This document shows positions 19,880 to 27,163 of a stretch of 39,832 bases of DNA, one piece after another. The position numbers and the translations under genes are program-made. The stretch comes from a bacterium. GTDB taxonomy: Bacteria > Bacillota > Clostridia > Lachnospirales > Lachnospiraceae. Each line of letters opens with the position of its first letter. Positions within the stretch are counted from its first letter, which is position 1. The notes under the pieces were generated by a model, which saw only the letters and a list, made by a program, of their open reading frames with translations, searched no databases and had not been told where the DNA came from. The stretch spans positions 1 to 39,832 of the forward strand of contig JAMPCE010000019.1 in the NCBI GenBank assembly GCA_023666335.1. The letters are read 5' to 3'.

Positions 19880-20928
19880 TGTGCAGCATAGCGCTCGGGA
19901 TAGAGCGCCTGCACCATCTGATCCACAGCTTTCACAATATTCTGATTCGGCAGGGAAGACGCCATGTTGTCGATATAATAGACATCTTGATTCGTTACAG
20001 CAGATATTCCTGCCCAGCCCTCTCTGCCAAGGATCTCCTCCACCGGCGCATCCGTATAATTGACATTCGTAAAGATCACATCCGGATTTGCTGCGACCAC
20101 GCTCTCACCCTCCACGGCGATCCAATCGCTCTGATCGGCAAGGACATTCTTTCCTCCCGCCAGTTCGATCATCTCATGCAGATAAGTACCACTGCCTGTA
20201 CTGTACAGATAAGGCGCGGGAGAGATTTCAAAATAAACGCTCTTTTTCTCCTCCTCCGGAATATCGGAAACCATCGCAGACAGTCTGTCAAGCTCTGCAT
20301 CCATCTCCGCAACGACGCGCTCTCCCTCCTCCGGCACGCTGAGAGCCGCCGCCAGAAAGCGGATATCGCTCCGCACATTTTCAATGCTCACGCTGGTGGG
20401 TACACAGATCACACATACCCCAGCGTCAATGAGAGGCTGGTAGGGCGCCTCCTGATCATACAGAGAAAGGCTCGACACCAGAAGCATATCCGGCGCAAGG
20501 GCTGTGAGCTGCTCCACATCGGGATTCACCGTGTCAAACGTGGGAACGCTTTCGGGCAGTCCCTCGAGGCCGACGCTCTGCAAGTCATAGCCCACGAGCT
20601 TCTCTCCCTCGCCAAGCGCCACCAGCGTTTCACAGATCGAGGGGGCAAGCGCAATCACAGTGTCCACCTGTTCGGGAATCGTGATTGCCGCGCCGCTGGG
20701 GTCGGTCGTCGGAAGCGCTGACTGCGCCTCGGCTTCCGTCGCTGCCGGTTCCACGTCAGGCTCTTCCGTTTCCGTGCTCTCTGCTGCGGGCGCTTCCGTC
20801 TCTGCTGTCTCCACAACGGGCGTTTCGCTCTCCGCCGCAGGCGCCGCCTGTCCGCCGCAGGCAGTCATCATGCACAGCAGCATCCCCAAGAGTAATGCCG
20901 TGATTCTGGTTGTCGTTTTCTTTTTCAT
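19876..20928 (-). CDS. Corrinoid-binding lipoprotein (BtuF-like)
   Basis: A 350-residue substrate-binding lipoprotein. It has a signal peptide with lipobox MTAC just before GGQAAP (cysteine near residue 24), then about 50 residues of Ala/Glu/Thr-rich linker and a helical-backbone type III binding domain (VDTVIALAPSICETLVALGE near residue 110; NPDVIFTNVNYTDAPVEEIL near 285). This fold binds cobalamin, haem or siderophores; the cobalamin riboswitch upstream makes a corrinoid the best guess. GAGGAG precedes the ATG. First structural gene of the operon. Confidence 0.92.
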   Translation of the reverse strand: MKKKTTTRITALLLGMLLCMMTACGGQAAPAAESETPVVETAETEAPAAESTETEEPDVEPAATEAEAQSALPTTDPSGAAITIPEQVDTVIALAPSICETLVALGEGEKLVGYDLQSVGLEGLPESVPTFDTVNPDVEQLTALAPDMLLVSSLSLYDQEAPYQPLIDAGVCVICVPTSVSIENVRSDIRFLAAALSVPEEGERVVAEMDAELDRLSAMVSDIPEEEKKSVYFEISPAPYLYSTGSGTYLHEMIELAGGKNVLADQSDWIAVEGESVVAANPDVIFTNVNYTDAPVEEILGREGWAGISAVTNQDVYYIDNMASSLPNQNIVKAVDQMVQALYPERYAAQ

Positions 20929-21003
20929 GTCGTTCTCCTCGCTTTCTTTTGTTTCAAATTATGATAATTGTGCAAATAGGATAACCATAAGCAGACCCTT
21001 GTA

Positions 21004-21053
21004 AAGCGTCAGTGCTTAATGAGGTTTCTCACGAATTTAGCACTGTTACGCTT
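21004..21053 (-). other. Long hairpin in the leader between the terminators and btuF-like gene
   Basis: AAGCGT/ACGCTT and CAGTGCT/AGCACTG can form a 13-bp stem with a two-base bulge, and a further TGAG/CTCA pairing within the loop. No U-tract follows on the minus strand, so it is not a simple terminator. It may shape or protect the leader RNA. Confidence 0.6.
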
Positions 21054-21111
21054 GGAATGGAGCGCAAGCGAGTCTGCGTTGATTATGCTGTTTACACAAT
21101 CTCAGCACACG

Positions 21112-21139
21112 AAAAAGTTCTGCACCGAAGCGCAGAACT
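21112..21139 (-). terminator. Intrinsic terminator downstream of the B12 riboswitch
   Basis: On the minus strand the stem GTTCTGC/GCAGAAC (one extra A-T pair possible) with a GCTTCGGT loop is followed by TTTTTC. It is well placed to be the off-switch of the cobalamin leader. Confidence 0.85.
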
Positions 21140-21140
21140 C

Positions 21141-21198
21141 AAAAAACCCTGCCGCAGGACGCAGCAAGGCCGAAAGTACGCAGTTCCGGTTTCGGCAG
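21141..21198 (-). terminator. Candidate switching hairpin/terminator of the B12 leader
   Basis: CTGCCG can pair with CGGCAG, directly before GGTTTTTT on the minus strand. The same 5' segment can instead pair locally as GCCGAAA/TTTCGGC. The two pairings exclude each other, as expected for an expression platform, but the first stem is short. Confidence 0.5.
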
Positions 21199-21203
21199 AA
21201 TGC

Positions 21204-21314
21204 CATCAAACTGCCACGTATCTGACTCATCCTCACGGGGAGGCATCACAGTGACCGACTCGCAGGGCTTCTCACCCTATTCCGTGTGCCGCAGGGGCGC
21301 GGCTGCAGTTGATG
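21204..21314 (-). promoter_or_regulatory. Cobalamin (B12) riboswitch
   Basis: Read on minus, the leader carries the B12-element landmarks in order: the 5' side of P1 (CATCAACTGC), the core ATAGGGTGAGAAGCCCTGCG, GTCACTGTGATGCCTCC, the B12-box-like GAGTCAGATACGTGGCAG, and the 3' side of P1 (GCAGTTTGATG). P1 pairs over about 10 bp with one bulge. At about 110 nt it is a compact member of the class. It sits directly after a consensus promoter and before two terminator hairpins, so cobalamin should shut down the transporter operon. Confidence 0.9.
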
Positions 21315-21334
21315 TGATATTTTATTATGGCGAT

Positions 21335-21363
21335 AGTGTAGCACAGCTTTTCTCTTTTGTCAA
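21335..21363 (-). promoter_or_regulatory. Promoter of the cobalamin operon
   Basis: A -35 TTGACA, 17-bp spacer and -10 TACACT on the minus strand. The expected start is about 15 nt before the riboswitch P1 stem. Confidence 0.85.
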
Positions 21364-21428
21364 AGGCATGGAGAAAATTCCTGCTTTTTACAAATAAATC
21401 GACATAAATCAAATTAATGAAAAAATAC

Positions 21429-21457
21429 TTGCTTTTTTCGTATATATGTGATATTTT
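21429..21457 (+). promoter_or_regulatory. Candidate promoter of the DUF3800 leader RNA
   Basis: A -35 TTGCTT and a -10 TATTTT are 17 bp apart, and the -10 is preceded by TGA (extended -10 form). The predicted start lies just before the 20-bp palindrome. AT-rich surroundings make this tentative. Confidence 0.4.
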
Positions 21458-21470
21458 TTGAGTAACATAT

Positions 21471-21547
21471 AACTGTAATGCATTACAGTTTTGGGCTGGT
21501 CGTAAGACCCTGGTCCACCGAGCGGCGGGGAGATTCCTCGCCTTTTT
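21471..21547 (+). ncRNA. Structured leader RNA upstream of the DUF3800 gene
   Basis: Three hairpins follow one another. First, a perfect 20-bp palindrome (AACTGTAATG and its complement). Second, GGTC-GTAA-GACC, a short stem capped by a GNRA tetraloop. Third, GGCGGGGA-GAT-TCCTCGCC followed by five T residues, an intrinsic terminator. The gene's own GGGAG ribosome site begins only 8 nt later. Families of candidate structured RNAs in front of DUF3800 genes have been described by comparative genomics (the DUF3800 RNA motifs); I cannot say whether this is one of them or which. Confidence 0.55.
21524..21547 (+). terminator. Intrinsic terminator directly upstream of the DUF3800 gene
   Basis: Eight-bp GC-rich stem (one G-T pair), GAT loop and TTTTT tract, ending about 20 nt before the ATG. 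It would separate a short RNA from the protein-coding transcript unless read through. Confidence 0.75.
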
Positions 21548-21567
21548 CGTTTGAACGGGAGATAAAT

Positions 21568-22042
21568 ATGACAGAAAAGATACTTAGCATCTTCATAGAC
21601 GAAAGCGGTGATTTTGGTCCGTATGAGAAGCATAATCCCTATTATCTGGTCGCGATGGTCGCACATGAGCAAAGTGTAGATATATCCGGAGAAATCGCCA
21701 AAATGGATCATTACATTGTACAAAATGGCAGAAATATCCACGCAATCCATGTAGGACCGTTGATCAGGCGGGAATCCGTTTATGAAAATGAACTGCTGGA
21801 GGATCGGAAGCATTTATTCAATCTTCTGTATAATTTTACCCGCCGTATCAATATCCGTTATATGACTTGCCTTGTAAAAGCTTGATTATAAACTTTTTCA
21901 GGTCGCGGATCTGGTTTGTACGATGGAATTATTGGCGCTAAAGGCTGACCTGAATCATTTTTCTAATTCCGAATCAGAATTTTTTGACAATGCCAGAACG
22001 TTTAGAAAAGACTATTTGAAAAATCTGCGAAAAAAACGGATA
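21568..22042 (+). pseudogene. DUF3800 protein gene, internally deleted
   Basis: The N-terminal part is an open frame of 105 codons with the family motif FIDESGDFG (residues 9-17) and a GGGAG ribosome site. It stops at 21885. Immediately afterwards, in the +1 frame, the DNA encodes a typical DUF3800 C-terminus, DYKLFQVADLVCTMELLALK, continuing to about 22042. An intact protein is usually near 250 residues, so roughly 90-100 central codons are missing and the frame is broken. A second shift near the end may also be present, since a one-base insertion would restore a basic tail. DUF3800 proteins are thought to have an RNase H-like fold, from general knowledge; function is unproven. The gene sits between two operons transcribed away from and past it. 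Confidence 0.75.
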
Positions 22043-22101
22043 GGTTAGAGGAATTACAGGAAACAAAAAACAAAACAAAGATTTAGACTAAGGAGGACAC
22101 C

Positions 22102-23589
22102 ATGTTTCAGATAACCGACAAAGCAAGCTATCTCACCGAGATCGACCGGGTGATCGCGCAGGGGCCGTTTCGCGACGACTGGGCATCCCTGACCGCCTTT
22201 CAGGTGCCGCATTGGTTCCGGGAGGCAAAATTCGGCATTTTTATCCACTGGGGGCTGTTCAGCGTACCGGCTTTCAACAACGAGTGGTATTCCCGCAATA
22301 TGTACATTCAGGGAACGCCCGAGTACGAGCACCATATCAAGACCTACGGGCCGCATAAGGACTTTGGCTACAAGGACTTTATCCCGCTCTTTACAGCCAA
22401 AAAATTCGACCCCGACCACTGGGCGGAAACTTTCGCCAATGCGGGCGCAGGCTATGTGATCCCCGTTGCGGAGCATCACGACGGCTTCCAGATGTACCAA
22501 AGCAGCCTCTCTGTCTACAATGCCGCGCAGATGGGTCCGAAGCGGGATATTCTCGGTGAATTGAAAGCCGCCTGCGAAAAGCGGGGGCTCTTGGTCGGCG
22601 CATCCTCCCACCGTGCGGAACATCACTGGTTCATGGGAAACGGCAAGGATTTCGACAGCGATATCAAAGAGCCGCTCTCCTGCGGCGATTTCTACTGGCC
22701 CTCGGAACAGACCCAGCCCGACCAGCAGGACCTTTTTGCAAAACCCTACCCTGACCGCGAATTTCTGGAGGACTGGCTCTGCCGTACCTGTGAGATCATC
22801 GACCGCTATGAGCCGAAGCTTCTGTATTTCGACTGGTGGATCCAGCACGAGGCGTACAAGCCGTACCTTAGAAAGATCGCGGCTTACTATTACGACCGCG
22901 CCGCCGAAAAAGGGTACGAAGCCGCCATCTGCTACAAACACGACGCGATGGCGTTTGGCAGCGGCATCGTCGATGTGGAGCGCGGAAAGTTTGCGGACGC
23001 GAAACCCTACCCGTGGCAGACAGACACCGCCATCGCCCGAAATTCGTGGTGTTACACGACTTCTCTCGACTATAAGAGCAGCAATGAGATCCTCTGCTAT
23101 CTTTTGGATGTTGTCAGCAAAAACGGCTGTCTGCTGCTAAACGTAGGGCCGAAAGCGGACGGCAGTTTTGCCGAGGAAGACGCCGCAATCCTGCGGGATA
23201 TCGGCGCATGGATGGCTGTAAACGGGGAAGCCGTCCGGCAGACCAAACCTTGGCGGCACGCGGCGGAAGGTCCGACGAAAGAGACGGAAGGACAGTTCTC
23301 CGATGCGTCCGCCACAAGCTACACGAAAGAGGATTTCCGCTTTACCGCAGGAAACGGCTGCATCTACGCCGCCTGCCTGCGCTGCCCCGACGACGGAACG
23401 TTCCTGATCCGCTCCCTCGGACGCTCTGCGGATCCCAACAAGCCAAACTTCCACGGTATCATCCGCGATGTAGAAGTTTTGGGCTTTCCCGAAAAACCGC
23501 AGTATTTTGTCGATGATGAGGGGCTGCACCTTACGGCGGCGGGCATAAAAAGCGGCTTCCCCGTAGTATGTAAGATTTATGTAGAATGA
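22102..23589 (+). CDS. Alpha-L-fucosidase (GH29)
   Basis: A 495-residue GH29 enzyme: AKFGIFIHWGLFSVPAFNNE (42-61) and AGYVIPVAEHHDGFQMYQS (about 115-133) are the family's catalytic-barrel signatures, and the nucleophile is Asp244 in LLYFDWWIQHEA. The acid/base is variable in GH29 and not assigned. A C-terminal beta-sandwich follows LNVGPKADGSF. No signal peptide is present, so it probably releases fucose from imported glycans. AAGGAGGA precedes the ATG. The response regulator gene begins 18 bp after its stop, indicating co-transcription; no clear promoter was found between the DUF3800 remnant and this gene. Confidence 0.94.
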   Translation: MFQITDKASYLTEIDRVIAQGPFRDDWASLTAFQVPHWFREAKFGIFIHWGLFSVPAFNNEWYSRNMYIQGTPEYEHHIKTYGPHKDFGYKDFIPLFTAKKFDPDHWAETFANAGAGYVIPVAEHHDGFQMYQSSLSVYNAAQMGPKRDILGELKAACEKRGLLVGASSHRAEHHWFMGNGKDFDSDIKEPLSCGDFYWPSEQTQPDQQDLFAKPYPDREFLEDWLCRTCEIIDRYEPKLLYFDWWIQHEAYKPYLRKIAAYYYDRAAEKGYEAAICYKHDAMAFGSGIVDVERGKFADAKPYPWQTDTAIARNSWCYTTSLDYKSSNEILCYLLDVVSKNGCLLLNVGPKADGSFAEEDAAILRDIGAWMAVNGEAVRQTKPWRHAAEGPTKETEGQFSDASATSYTKEDFRFTAGNGCIYAACLRCPDDGTFLIRSLGRSADPNKPNFHGIIRDVEVLGFPEKPQYFVDDEGLHLTAAGIKSGFPVVCKIYVE

Positions 23590-23607
23590 TTATAAGGATG
23601 CGTTAAG

Positions 23608-25219
23608 ATGGAAAAACTGTTTATCGCAGACGACGAAAATTCCATACGGGAAGGCTTAAAGCAGATCATCGACTGGGAATCGCTGGGCTTTTCGCTCTGC
23701 GGGGAAGCCGCAAACGGCAGGGAAGCGCTCGCGCAGATCCTGACTCTTGATCCCGCGCTGGTCGTGCTCGACGTTAAAATGCCCGGGCTTCACGGCACAG
23801 AGGTCATCCGCCTTGCCCGAGAGGCCGGATTTACGGGAAAGTGCATCATCTTAAGCGGCTACTCTGACTTTAAGTACGCGCAGGAAGCCATGAAAAACGG
23901 CGTCCGCTTCTATCTCACGAAGCCCATCGACGAGGACGAGTTATATCAGACCGTCTCGCAGATCCGGGACGAACTTGCGCAGGAAAAGCAGGATTCCACC
24001 CATCTAAGCGCCTACAAAAACAGGGCAAAGAACAGTGTCCTGCGGGAGCTGATGACGGGTACGCTCCCCGCTCCCCTTTCCGCAGATGCCAGGCAGGCTT
24101 TCGGTCTGGACGCCGCTCTCTACCAGGTGGTCCTCTGTGAAGGGCTTCCCGCAAAAGACAGCTCTTTTGCCGCTTTTTTCGGCTTCCTTTCACAGGACGC
24201 AGACCGGAAAGGCGCCCTGTATGAGCATCTGTCCGTCGAGAACCGCGATGCGCTGCTTCTCAAAGGAGAGCAGGGGCTTTCGGTGTTAAACGATCTTTTG
24301 GAGCGCCTTGAGCCGGAGGAAGCTTCGGACGGCGCTGTCCCTGACGCGGTCTTTCTGACTTACGGAAGACCTGTATCCGGTCCGGAGGATATCCATCTCT
24401 CTTATGAAGATGCCGCAGCCCTCCTTGCGCGCCGCTTTTTTTGCCCGCCGGGGCTTTCCGCCGTCGGCTTTGAAGCGCTCCCCAAACTGCAGCGGGATAC
24501 CGCGCCCTCGGCAGACGGAACGACTCCCTTTCTCACGCAGAGCAATCTGGCGGACTATGCGGGACGCCTGTGCGACTGCCTCTCTTCCTACAACCGCCGG
24601 ATGGCTGTGGATATTTTGCAGGAATTAGAACGTTTCCTCGAGTATTCTTCTGACGATATTTCGCATATCCGTCTGTTTTTGACCGATTTATTTCTACAGA
24701 TCCGTGAGAAGATGACGCAGCACTATCCAACGCTTGCGCTCCCTTTTTGCAACAACTCCGAAGCCATTGCCTTTATCCAGAAGAGCAGCTATCTCTATGA
24801 GATCCTCCGATTTTTTTCGGAACAGTTTGAAGCCGTCATGGGCGCGCTCGGAAATACCGCCAAAGACACGATCCTCTACGACGTCCTCTTTTACATCGAC
24901 CATCATTTTCGGGAAAACATCAAGCTGGAAGCCATCGCGCCCCTCTTTGGCTACAACAGCGCCTATCTGGGTAAGATCTTTACCAAGAACGTGGGCGAAA
25001 CGTTCAACTCCTATGTGGATCACAGGCGCATTGAGCGCTCGCAGGAACTGCTTTTGGAAAACAACCTGAAAGTGTACGAGATCGCAGAACAGGTCGGCTA
25101 CAGGAACGTGGATTACTTCCACAAAAAATTCCGCAAATATGTGGGAATGAGTCCCGCCGAATTTCGGAAAGGGCACGGCCTTTCCGCTGATTCCGCAAAT
25201 CCATTTACCCCCCCCCTGA
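23608..25219 (+). CDS. YesN-type response regulator (REC + AraC HTH), probable frameshift at its end
   Basis: An N-terminal receiver domain has the acidic pair Asp8/Asp9, phospho-acceptor Asp55 in VVLDVKMPG and the lysine in YLTKPID near residue 104. A linker of about 300 residues follows, then an AraC-type DNA-binding domain (about 425-525) ending VDYFHKKFRKYVGMSPAEFR. This is the usual partner of YesM-type kinases. As sequenced, the frame does not stop here: a run of nine C residues at 25208-25216 is read as ACC-CCC-CCC-CTG and continues to 26544. With eight C residues the next codon is TGA at 25217-25219, giving about 536 residues, normal for the family. A terminator hairpin follows at 25251-25281. 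I therefore place the end here. Confidence 0.85.
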
Positions 25220-25250
25220 AAAAATGGGATAACCGCCGCATCCGGCACGG

Positions 25251-25281
25251 AAAAAAGGGAGCAGACCGATTGGTCTGCTCC
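25251..25281. terminator. Terminator between the convergent regulator and solute-binding genes
   Basis: A perfect 10-bp stem, GGAGCAGACC with GGTCTGCTCC, and a GATT loop. On minus it is followed by GTTTTTT-like T-run (six T), so it ends the ABC operon; on plus it also lies just after the proposed end of the regulator. Confidence 0.85.
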
Positions 25282-25329
25282 ACTTCTTATATCTCATATG
25301 TCTGTATGTCCGATCGGTTTCCCGACAGT

Positions 25330-27078
25330 TTACTGTACGATCGCTACTTTCTCTGCGATGATATCAGTCATCATCTGCTGCGCCTCGTTGATGCCGGTCG
25401 CCTCGAACTCTGCGAGCATTGCGTCATAGTTTGCGTCAAAATCTGCCTCAGAGCCGGTCACGCACTTGATCAGAGCAGACCATGCAACCTCATCCAGCTT
25501 ATCCACGGTCTCCGTAACCTCGATCGGGATCGCATATGCCCAGAGAGGAGAATAATCAGGTGTTTCAAACTCGTCGGGCTGCGGGAACATATCCACGATC
25601 AGCTCTACGCCCCATGCCTCGACAGCCGCTTTCTCTTCTTCGTTGTACTCGTCGATCACGGCCTGCTTGCTGGTGGTAGTGTAGGTGCTGCCGGTAGGAT
25701 CCAGGATACCGTCGCCATAGGAAGGGAACGGATAGTTGTGGAAGCCTACGCCCGTATTCTTGGAGTAATCAGCATCTTCCTGAGACTGCTTGATCTCCTC
25801 TTCCGTCCTGTAACGATGACCCTCGTCGTCGATGAAGTAGTTCACACCCTCGATACCCCACTTGTTGAGTACCTGACCCTCATCAGAGCAGAGGAAGTCG
25901 ATGAACTTGATCGCCGCAACGGGATCCTTACAGGTCGTGGTGATGCCGACGCCGGTACCGGTGGTCAGACCCTGATACATGAGGGACGGGCACTTTACCG
26001 TCTCATCCATCGTAACAGGCAGACCTGCATAGGTCAGATCATACTTGCCGTCTGCTTTCAGGACTTTCTCACCGTCCTGATAATCCCAATCCTTATCAAA
26101 GAGCGCTACGACACGACCGGAAGCGATCTTTGCAACATAGTCCTCGTGGGTCTGGGTCGCGAACTCGGGATCCAGAATGCCCTCGTTGTACATACGGCAC
26201 AGCCACTTGAAGTACTCTCTCTCCCTTTCGGAGGTAAATTTGTACAGAGCCTGGTTGTCATCCGTCACGATCCACTGTCCGTTATCCGGTGCGCCGTCTG
26301 CGATGAAGCCCGCAGGGTTGCCCAGCGTGATCAGCCAGTGCCAGTCGGAAGTGGAAAGGCTGATGCCGATCCTGTCCAGACCTTCATCCGTGGTCGGATT
26401 CTCTGCGATGAAATCTTTGATCATGGTTTCCAGTTCGTCCAGATTCTTCGGGATCTGATAGTCTTTTGCTTTCAGAGCTGCCCACTGGATCTGCATATTG
26501 CCCGCATCCTTGAATCTCGTGCCGCCTACTGCATAAGCGGATAACTGATAGATGGAAGGATCATCCGCAGACTGTTTTAACTTATCAAACTCGTCGCCGT
26601 AAAGCTTCTTGATGTTGGGACCGTACTGCTCGATCAGATCCGTCATATCCATCATTGCGCCTGCGTCGATCAGGCCGCCTGCGGAACCCTTTGCAAAGAT
26701 GATGTCTGGATAATTCTGCTCCGCGATCATCAGCGCAACGGACTCGCTCTCGTCGTTACCGCCGACAGGGCGGCTGGTCTTTAACTTCACGCCGGTCTTC
26801 TCCGTGATCGCAAGCGCCACGGGATCCGTCCAGGGATCATCCTGGTTTGCATCCGCATTGAAGAAAGTCAGTTCGATCACTTCTCCGGATGCAGCCGCAT
26901 CGCTGCTGTCGCCGCTGTCGTCAGATGCAGCCGCATCACTGCTGTCGCTGCTCTCCTGTGCTGCAGGCGCGCTGTCGCCGCCTGTGGTTGCGCTGCTGTC
27001 ATTGCCGCCGCAGCCGGCTAATGTACCGGCTACCATCGCCGCCGTCATAAGCAGCGCGCAAACTCTTTTACTTTTCAT
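25330..27078 (-). CDS. Sugar ABC transporter solute-binding lipoprotein (LplA-like)
   Basis: A 582-residue secreted lipoprotein. Signal peptide MKSKRVCALLMTAAMVAGTL ends in a lipobox with the cysteine of AGCGGND; a Ser/Asp/Ala-rich linker follows. The body is a large type I binding protein of the kind used with LplB/LplC permeases, about 500-600 residues and common in Clostridia and Bacillales. The start is the ATG with AGGGAG about 8 nt upstream; 13 further codons upstream are without a site. It is the last gene of the minus operon, after two permeases. The ligand is not evident; neighbouring GH29 and GH43 enzymes suggest a plant oligosaccharide. Confidence 0.92.
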   Translation of the reverse strand: MKSKRVCALLMTAAMVAGTLAGCGGNDSSATTGGDSAPAAQESSDSSDAAASDDSGDSSDAAASGEVIELTFFNADANQDDPWTDPVALAITEKTGVKLKTSRPVGGNDESESVALMIAEQNYPDIIFAKGSAGGLIDAGAMMDMTDLIEQYGPNIKKLYGDEFDKLKQSADDPSIYQLSAYAVGGTRFKDAGNMQIQWAALKAKDYQIPKNLDELETMIKDFIAENPTTDEGLDRIGISLSTSDWHWLITLGNPAGFIADGAPDNGQWIVTDDNQALYKFTSEREREYFKWLCRMYNEGILDPEFATQTHEDYVAKIASGRVVALFDKDWDYQDGEKVLKADGKYDLTYAGLPVTMDETVKCPSLMYQGLTTGTGVGITTTCKDPVAAIKFIDFLCSDEGQVLNKWGIEGVNYFIDDEGHRYRTEEEIKQSQEDADYSKNTGVGFHNYPFPSYGDGILDPTGSTYTTTSKQAVIDEYNEEEKAAVEAWGVELIVDMFPQPDEFETPDYSPLWAYAIPIEVTETVDKLDEVAWSALIKCVTGSEADFDANYDAMLAEFEATGINEAQQMMTDIIAEKVAIVQ

Positions 27079-27098
27079 ACTTTTTCTCCCTTCTTGTC

Positions 27099-27113
27099 TG
27101 AGGTATCTCCTCA
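27099..27113 (-). repeat. Short hairpin before the solute-binding gene
   Basis: TGAGG and CCTCA pair around a 5-nt loop, just upstream of the ribosome site of the solute-binding lipoprotein gene. It may contribute to mRNA stability with the larger hairpin at 27130-27159. Confidence 0.35.
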
Positions 27114-27129
27114 ACACATTGAGTTCTTT

Positions 27130-27159
27130 ATATTTACCGACACAAGGCCGGGTAAATAT
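27130..27159 (-). repeat. Permease/solute-binding intergenic hairpin
   Basis: ATATTTACC and GGTAAATAT form a perfect 9-bp inverted repeat with a 12-nt loop in the 85-bp gap between permease and binding-protein genes. No T-run follows, so it is more likely an mRNA stabilising or processing element than a terminator. Confidence 0.55.
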
Positions 27160-27163
27160 CCGT

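Noticed and set aside
20660..21004. Ser/Ala/Val-rich open frame opposite the start of the btuF-like gene
   Set aside because: It mirrors the Ala/Glu/Thr-rich linker and signal peptide of the lipoprotein gene.
21012..21397. Short plus-strand open frames in the cobalamin leader
   Set aside because: They lie across the riboswitch and terminator hairpins of the opposite strand; no ribosome sites and no recognisable protein.
25220..26544. C-terminal 440 codons of the long open frame continuing from the response regulator
   Set aside because: They are antisense to the well-supported solute-binding lipoprotein gene, show no family features, and follow a C9 tract where one base fewer gives a normal stop.
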